A stretch of 64,000 nt of DNA. Origin: Aquimarina sp. AU474 (GTDB lineage Bacteria > Bacteroidota > Bacteroidia > Flavobacteriales > Flavobacteriaceae). The notes beneath the pieces were generated by a model, which did not search any database, was not told the DNA's origin, and worked only from the letters and a program-made list of their open reading frames with translations. Below are positions 59,629-64,000 of this stretch, piece by piece. The stretch covers positions 1-64,000 of the forward strand of contig NZ_OMPE01000004.1 in NCBI RefSeq assembly GCF_900312815.1, in the 5' to 3' direction. Each line of letters opens with the position of its first letter. The stretch's first letter is position 1. The position numbers and the translations under genes were made by a program.

Positions 59629-60321
59629 TTATTGATAAGAAATAACAATGTCTTTTATTGCAGCTTTAGCTAAAATTGGTTTATCTCCTGTGGTACCGCT
59701 AATTCTAAATATAAGGTGTCCTTCTGTTAATGGTTCGCAATCCTGAACATCAAAAATTAAATCGTTATTAAGTTTGAACCATAGGCGTGTCCCTTTTTTA
59801 CCTATTTCTACATCGTACCATTTTCCTATGTCTACAATGTTTTTGGGTAAATTTTGATAAAAACCTCTTGAATGAGGAGACAGGTTTTTGAAAAAAAAGG
59901 GTTTGTTTCCATGTGATTTGTTGTTAAAAGTGAGATTATAGTGTTTTAAACCACTGCGCCATTGCCATATCTTTTCTGGCGATATATCATTTTTTGGAAT
60001 GCTTAGTTTATTAGAGTAGTTCCGTTCAGAAACAGAGAATAAGGTAATCAGAACTGTTGATTTTGAGATAGCTTTTATCTTATAACTAATTGTATAATCT
60101 CCTTTATATCTTTTTTTGCTTATTAGAAAATAACCATCAGAACCATCTGTTTCCTCTAGAATAAGAGCATCATTTTTTATAGTACGTTTGCCTTTATCTA
60201 AGGTTTGCCAAGTATAAAGTTCTTGCGGAGTAATTTTTTCTGTTTTTTTCGTTTTTTGACTATAACTTATAAACGAAATAAATAGTAATGTGAATACTAC
60301 ATTGTTTTTCTTTGTTTTCAT
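59629..60321 (-). CDS. Secreted jelly-roll protein (DUF1961/DUF1080-like)
   Basis: A 230-residue exported protein (signal peptide ending near SYSQKTKK). The remaining sequence has a concanavalin-like beta-sandwich pattern: LYTWQTLDKGKRTIKNDALI, RYKGDYTISYKIKAI, KWYDVEIGKKGTRLWFKLN and LIFRISGTTGDKPILAKAAI. These resemble the DUF1080/DUF1961 glycan-binding or hydrolase-like folds, but I see no convincing catalytic residues. It lies between receptor and kinase, with gaps of about 20 bp, and so is part of one operon. A sugar-polymer ligand is plausible but not shown. Confidence 0.6.
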   Translation of the reverse strand: MKTKKNNVVFTLLFISFISYSQKTKKTEKITPQELYTWQTLDKGKRTIKNDALILEETDGSDGYFLISKKRYKGDYTISYKIKAISKSTVLITLFSVSERNYSNKLSIPKNDISPEKIWQWRSGLKHYNLTFNNKSHGNKPFFFKNLSPHSRGFYQNLPKNIVDIGKWYDVEIGKKGTRLWFKLNNDLIFDVQDCEPLTEGHLIFRISGTTGDKPILAKAAIKDIVISYQ

Positions 60322-60340
60322 TTTTTTGTTTTTAAATTAT

Positions 60341-62662
60341 TTAATCTCGAGCTCCACTATGTTCATAGTCTCGTTCTTTTCGACTTCTCGTTTTTCCTTT
60401 ATTTTGAAATAATTTGTAATTCATACTAAATAAAAATCCAAAGGTTTGAGATTGAAATTTCCAAACTTCATTTTGAGTTACTTCTTGATTTATAGTAGTA
60501 CGATGCATCAGGTTATTATCAAAAACATCAATTACCCTAAGGGTAGTTGTTAATTTGTTGTTTAATAGTTTTAATCGCACGGCCCAGTCAAAACGATTTC
60601 TAGGGGCTATATAATGAAAGATATTTTGATTTTTGGGTGTGTGCCTATAGGTGATATCAGTACTGATATTGTTGGTTATTTTAAATGTATTTTTTAATAT
60701 TACATTTGAAGAATATAATCGATCCCAAGCAAGGTAAATATCTTGATCAATAGTAGTGAGGTAGTAATTGGCCGAGAATTGAGTATTCCAAAACGAAGCA
60801 ATTTTGTAATTAATGTCTGTTTCAACTCCATAAGATTTTTTCTTACCGATATTATCAAAACTAATTCTTTGTACCCCGTCATTATTAATATCACGTAACC
60901 ATTCTATCACATTAGTTCGGTCTCTATAAAAGATAGAGGCAGAGGTACTAAATTTGTTCTTGTTGTATAGATAATTCGCTTCAATATTAGTGCTAAATTC
61001 TGGTTCTAAATTGGGGTTTGCAGTCCATTGAAAATATTGATTTCCTAATTGAAAAGGGTTTATATGATGAAAATTAGGTCTAGAAACTCGCCTGCTGTAG
61101 CCAATATTTACGGTATGATAATTATCGATTTTATATCCAATATGAACCGATGGAAAAAAGTTTGAAAATTTTTGATCTGTAGTTTGATCGTTTAAAGTAT
61201 TATCCGACTTAGAAACAAAATGTTCATAACGTAAACCTAGTTGCAAATTCAATTTTTTGACATTGAATTGCGTCAGCGCATATAATCCAAAAAGTACTTC
61301 ATGGTAATTAAAAACATTATTAGTGGCTGTAGCTTGTGCAGGGTTTATTAAGCGATAACTTTTAAGGGTTCTATCGTTCCATGAAAACCCTGTTTCAATT
61401 TTAGCTTTACTTCCTAGGGGTAGTGTATAATCTGTTGCCAGAGCTTGAAGTGTGTTTTTATTGTCGTTTTCTTCATCAAAAAGAAAAATACTTTCTTCAA
61501 AATCTGAAGCAGGAAGTATGTTTTTGTTTTTTGTAAGATTATAATCAAACTCGATAAAGTGTTCTTCTTTCTTGAAATTAGTTCGATAGTTTGCTGTGAG
61601 ACTCGTTGTTTTGTGTGTATGCGATGAGTTTCGGGTATATGTATAATCTTCTCTGTCGGTTATATTAGAGTAAAATGTATTATTGTAAAAACTGTGATAA
61701 TCATTAGTGTGGTCAAAGTCCAAAGAAAATTCATTCATAGAATTAATGAATACATCAACTCCTAGGATTACTTTTTTTACTATACCATTAAAATCATGTG
61801 GAGCAAAAAAATCTCTTGTGTTTCCATTTAGATACCGTTGATTGATAGTTTGCTTACTATCCATTTCTCGCCCTGCTTGCGAGGCATTCCATCTTAGATT
61901 TACGGGCGCAAAATTATAATTGCCATCTATACCGTAGTTATATCTTTTGGTACCTACTCCAGCATTTAGAGAAAGGTTAAGCCCATGGGATGCATTTTTT
62001 TTAAGAATTATATTAATGATTCCAGAGAGTCCATCTGCCTGGTTTTTTACAGAAGGGGAAGTTATAACTTCTACTTTTTGAACGGATGATGCAGGAATTT
62101 GTGCTAACAATTCGTTAGGGTTTAAAGCTGATGGTTTACCATTAATGAGTAATCGCACATTGCCACTACCACGTAAGGAAAGAGTTCCTGTTCCTAAATC
62201 AGTTTGAATTTCAGAAACCTGGTCAAAAGCCTCTAGAACTGTTGCTCCAGATTGTTGTAGATCCGCTCCCAGATTAATTATTTTTCGATCGATTTTAAGT
62301 TGTGTAGTTGTACGCTCTGCCTGTATCATTACTTCTTCTAAGTTCTGGGTAGCAGTTTTTAAAAGAATAATTAAGTTTCTAGGGTCTTTAATTTCAGTTG
62401 TTTTTAAAACAAATGTTTCACTTGCAATAAAACTAAACTCTAGATGGGTGATTTCTTTTTTTGTGGTCAGTTCAAATTTTCCAGAATTGTTGGTTGAGGT
62501 GCCTTCAACAAATTCTCCGTTGTAATATGCAGTAACTGTTGCAAGATTAATAACTTTTTGTGAGTCATTATCTTTTACAATACCCATATAAATTTGACTT
62601 TGTTGAGATAGTGCAATCATAGTCCCGATAAAAAAAAAGTATACAAAAAATGTTCTTCGCAT
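60341..62662 (-). CDS. TonB-dependent outer-membrane receptor (OMP_b-brl_3 type)
   Basis: The open frame reaches 62683, but the ATG at 62662 gives a better signal peptide (MRRTFFVYFFFIGTMIALSQ), so I take 773 residues. A CarboxypepD_reg-like domain (about 20-115) precedes a short plug (VLEAFDQVSEIQTDLGTGTL; VRLLINGKPSALNPNELLAQ; GLSGIINIILKKN) and a barrel with outer membrane beta-barrel family features (GYSRRVSRPNFHHINPFQLG). The last part is basic (KTRSRKERDYEHSGARD), not the usual aromatic end. It is the first gene of the operon that ends with the LytTR two-component pair, and carries the direct-repeat site at 62718-62747 upstream. Confidence 0.9.
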   Translation of the reverse strand: MRRTFFVYFFFIGTMIALSQQSQIYMGIVKDNDSQKVINLATVTAYYNGEFVEGTSTNNSGKFELTTKKEITHLEFSFIASETFVLKTTEIKDPRNLIILLKTATQNLEEVMIQAERTTTQLKIDRKIINLGADLQQSGATVLEAFDQVSEIQTDLGTGTLSLRGSGNVRLLINGKPSALNPNELLAQIPASSVQKVEVITSPSVKNQADGLSGIINIILKKNASHGLNLSLNAGVGTKRYNYGIDGNYNFAPVNLRWNASQAGREMDSKQTINQRYLNGNTRDFFAPHDFNGIVKKVILGVDVFINSMNEFSLDFDHTNDYHSFYNNTFYSNITDREDYTYTRNSSHTHKTTSLTANYRTNFKKEEHFIEFDYNLTKNKNILPASDFEESIFLFDEENDNKNTLQALATDYTLPLGSKAKIETGFSWNDRTLKSYRLINPAQATATNNVFNYHEVLFGLYALTQFNVKKLNLQLGLRYEHFVSKSDNTLNDQTTDQKFSNFFPSVHIGYKIDNYHTVNIGYSRRVSRPNFHHINPFQLGNQYFQWTANPNLEPEFSTNIEANYLYNKNKFSTSASIFYRDRTNVIEWLRDINNDGVQRISFDNIGKKKSYGVETDINYKIASFWNTQFSANYYLTTIDQDIYLAWDRLYSSNVILKNTFKITNNISTDITYRHTPKNQNIFHYIAPRNRFDWAVRLKLLNNKLTTTLRVIDVFDNNLMHRTTINQEVTQNEVWKFQSQTFGFLFSMNYKLFQNKGKTRSRKERDYEHSGARD

Positions 62663-62717
62663 CGATATTAGGTTTGATACCAAATGTGATATGATTTGCT
62701 GGAACCTGAAATTTTAT

Positions 62718-62747
62718 TCTGTTAACAGGCTTATTTAATCTGTTAAC
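62718..62747. promoter_or_regulatory. Direct repeat TCTGTTAAC-N12-TCTGTTAAC, candidate LytTR site
   Basis: Two identical 9-bp repeats (62718-62726 and 62739-62747) are separated by 12 bp, so they lie on the same face of the helix at 21-bp period. Direct 9-bp repeats with 12-bp spacers are the known arrangement for LytTR regulators such as AgrA and PlnC. On the minus strand AACGTTAAC fits the published core WMMGTTNRK at eight of nine positions, the other copy less well. It is about 56 bp upstream of the receptor ATG, in front of an operon that encodes a LytTR regulator. Confidence 0.6.
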
Positions 62748-62927
62748 GTTCCTCGGATTGAAGAAAAACCAATACTAATACCGTGTATTGTATGATTTCA
62801 TATTTGTAATCGAAATAATCGCTGATAATAATAGAGTGAAAAAAGAATATGAGTTTTATTCTAAAAACTATTAATCTGGTTATAAGATTACAGATAAGAA
62901 AAAGAATAGATTAACTACCTTTACGCC

Positions 62928-63932
62928 ATGCAAATAAGTTATTCTTTTATTATACCTGTTTATAACAGGCCAAATGAAATCGATGAGTTGCTACAAAGCA
63001 TGGTAGCAATGGATTTTACAAATACCTATGAAGTTGTAATTATAGAAGATGGATCATCTGATACTTCAGAAGATGTAGTAAAAGCCTATAGGGATCGTTT
63101 GTCTATAAGCTATTATCAAAAACCCAATACTGGGCCTGGAGATTCTCGAAATTATGGAATGAAGAAGGCAAAAGGGAATTACTTTATTATTTTAGATAGT
63201 GATGTAATACTGCCAAACGATTATTTATCTCAAGTTGATAATTATTTGTCAAAAAGTTTTGTTCATTGTTTTGGAGGGCCTGATGATGCGCACCATAGTT
63301 TTTCTAATTTACAAAAAGCGATAAGCTATAGTATGACTTCATATTTAACAACAGGAGGAATTCGAGGTCGTAAGAAAACAATGGGTAAATTTCAACCTAG
63401 AAGTTTTAATATGGGATTGTCTAAAGAAGCTTTTGAAGCTTCAAAGGGTTTTGGGAATATACACCCTGGAGAAGATCCTGATTTGACCATAAGATTATGG
63501 GAATTGGGGTACAATACAACACTAATACCCAATGCAAAAGTATTTCATAAAAGAAGAATTTCTTGGAAAAAATTTTATATTCAGGTAAATAAATTTGGGT
63601 TAGTAAGACCAATATTGAATCGCTGGCATCCCGAAACAGCAAAGCTTACCTATTGGTTTCCTACTATGTTTTTGATATATACTTTATTTTCATTAATAAC
63701 AGCGGTTCTTGGATGGTGGTATTTTATCGCATTATTAAGTGTGTATTTTGTTTTCATTTTTGCGGGAGCATTAATAATGTTCAAAAACCTTTCTATAGCA
63801 ATACAGGCTATTTTGGCGGTGTGGATTCAATTTTACGGGTACGGAACAGGATTCCTAAAATCTTATTATTATATTCATCTTCAGAAAAAGACCCCTGAAA
63901 AGCAGTTTAAGGCATTATTTTTTTCAAAGTAA
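62928..63932 (+). CDS. Family 2 glycosyltransferase, membrane-bound
   Basis: A 334-residue enzyme of GT-A fold. The start SYSFIIPVYNRPNEIDELLQ, NTGPGDSRNYGMKKAKGNYF and the DxD motif in IILDSDVILPND mark the nucleotide-sugar site; GEDPDLTIRLWELGY carries the acceptor/base acid. Two to three hydrophobic helices lie near residues 243-300. It transfers a sugar from an activated donor, but which one is not clear. TACCTTTA ends only 4 nt before the ATG, so the mRNA may be leaderless. A further gene begins 5 bp after its stop. Confidence 0.92.
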   Translation: MQISYSFIIPVYNRPNEIDELLQSMVAMDFTNTYEVVIIEDGSSDTSEDVVKAYRDRLSISYYQKPNTGPGDSRNYGMKKAKGNYFIILDSDVILPNDYLSQVDNYLSKSFVHCFGGPDDAHHSFSNLQKAISYSMTSYLTTGGIRGRKKTMGKFQPRSFNMGLSKEAFEASKGFGNIHPGEDPDLTIRLWELGYNTTLIPNAKVFHKRRISWKKFYIQVNKFGLVRPILNRWHPETAKLTYWFPTMFLIYTLFSLITAVLGWWYFIALLSVYFVFIFAGALIMFKNLSIAIQAILAVWIQFYGYGTGFLKSYYYIHLQKKTPEKQFKALFFSK

Positions 63933-63937
63933 TTGTT

Positions 63938-64000
63938 ATGTCAAGTAGAAAAAAGAAGAATTTTTCATTTAAAAAAAGTAATGTAAAGACCTTTGTCTTT
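63938..64000 (+). CDS. Start of a gene cut by the window edge, possibly YbbR-like
   Basis: An ATG at 63938, 5 bp after the glycosyltransferase stop, opens a frame of 21 codons with no stop: MSSRKKKNFSFKKSNVKTFV and onward. A Lys-rich start before an expected transmembrane helix fits YbbR-domain proteins, which often follow this glycosyltransferase in Flavobacteriia, but the part seen is too short to decide. It is truncated by the end of the window. Confidence 0.55.
   Translation, partial: MSSRKKKNFSFKKSNVKTFVF

Overview
The window reads as chromosomal DNA of a marine-type Flavobacteriaceae bacterium (phylum Bacteroidota), possibly close to Aquimarina; the genus is only a guess. The evidence is strongly AT-rich DNA, almost no Shine-Dalgarno sequences, promoters with the Bacteroidota -7 element TAnnTTTG, TonB-dependent receptors paired with DUF4249, PorP/SprF with a CHU_C-type T9SS cargo protein, a monomeric NADP isocitrate dehydrogenase, and small families restricted to this group (DUF6095, DUF6913, DUF4835). 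Most of the window is ordinary core genome. I see no prophage, CRISPR array, intact insertion sequence or tRNA.

Layout. 1-123: 3' end of a 5S rRNA gene and its terminator. 216-1800: a membrane-anchored LytTR regulator and an unknown lipoprotein. 1832-7560: a compact DNA-damage/mutagenesis cassette (exonuclease-GIY-YIG fusion, Y-family polymerase, second DnaE) behind a tandem dyad operator. 7670-15085: a coiled-coil secreted protein, a DinB-fold protein, MurQ with DUF6095, a TonB receptor/DUF4249 pair and a small beta-barrel. 15317-23782 (minus): icd, rplS, trmD, a membrane coiled-coil protein, a long GAPDH and a DegP/HtrA protease. 23947-27280 (plus): dapF, GNAT, mltG and a lysozyme-like protein, a cell-wall group. 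27287-34231 (mostly minus): an RsmI-like methylase, a low-molecular-weight phosphatase, dnaA, a thioesterase, and an operon of LEA lipoprotein, ribD, HAD, EamA and YigZ.

34361-49031 (plus): GNAT, prmC, LOG family, ligA and four tandem YhhN-like membrane proteins; then DUF6913, dapA and a Kir-type channel; then bamD, the RNA polymerase omega-like gene, coaBC, DUF4835 and recN. 49338-56436: a CAP-domain lipoprotein, then a minus-strand operon of giant repeat adhesin, PorP/SprF and OmpA/PD40 protein. 56980-57798: fabI. 57915-62683 (minus): an operon of outer-membrane receptor, secreted jelly-roll protein, LytTR histidine kinase and LytTR response regulator, with a 9-12-9 bp direct repeat upstream that looks like a LytTR binding site. 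62928-64000: a glycosyltransferase and the first 21 codons of a further gene.

The parts most worth a second look are the mutagenesis cassette with its operator, the four-gene YhhN array with stepwise loss of acidic residues, the receptor/LytTR operon with its candidate self-regulatory site, the 744-bp in-frame duplication in the adhesin, and two genes whose -7 box lies only 4 nt from the ATG (possible leaderless mRNAs).
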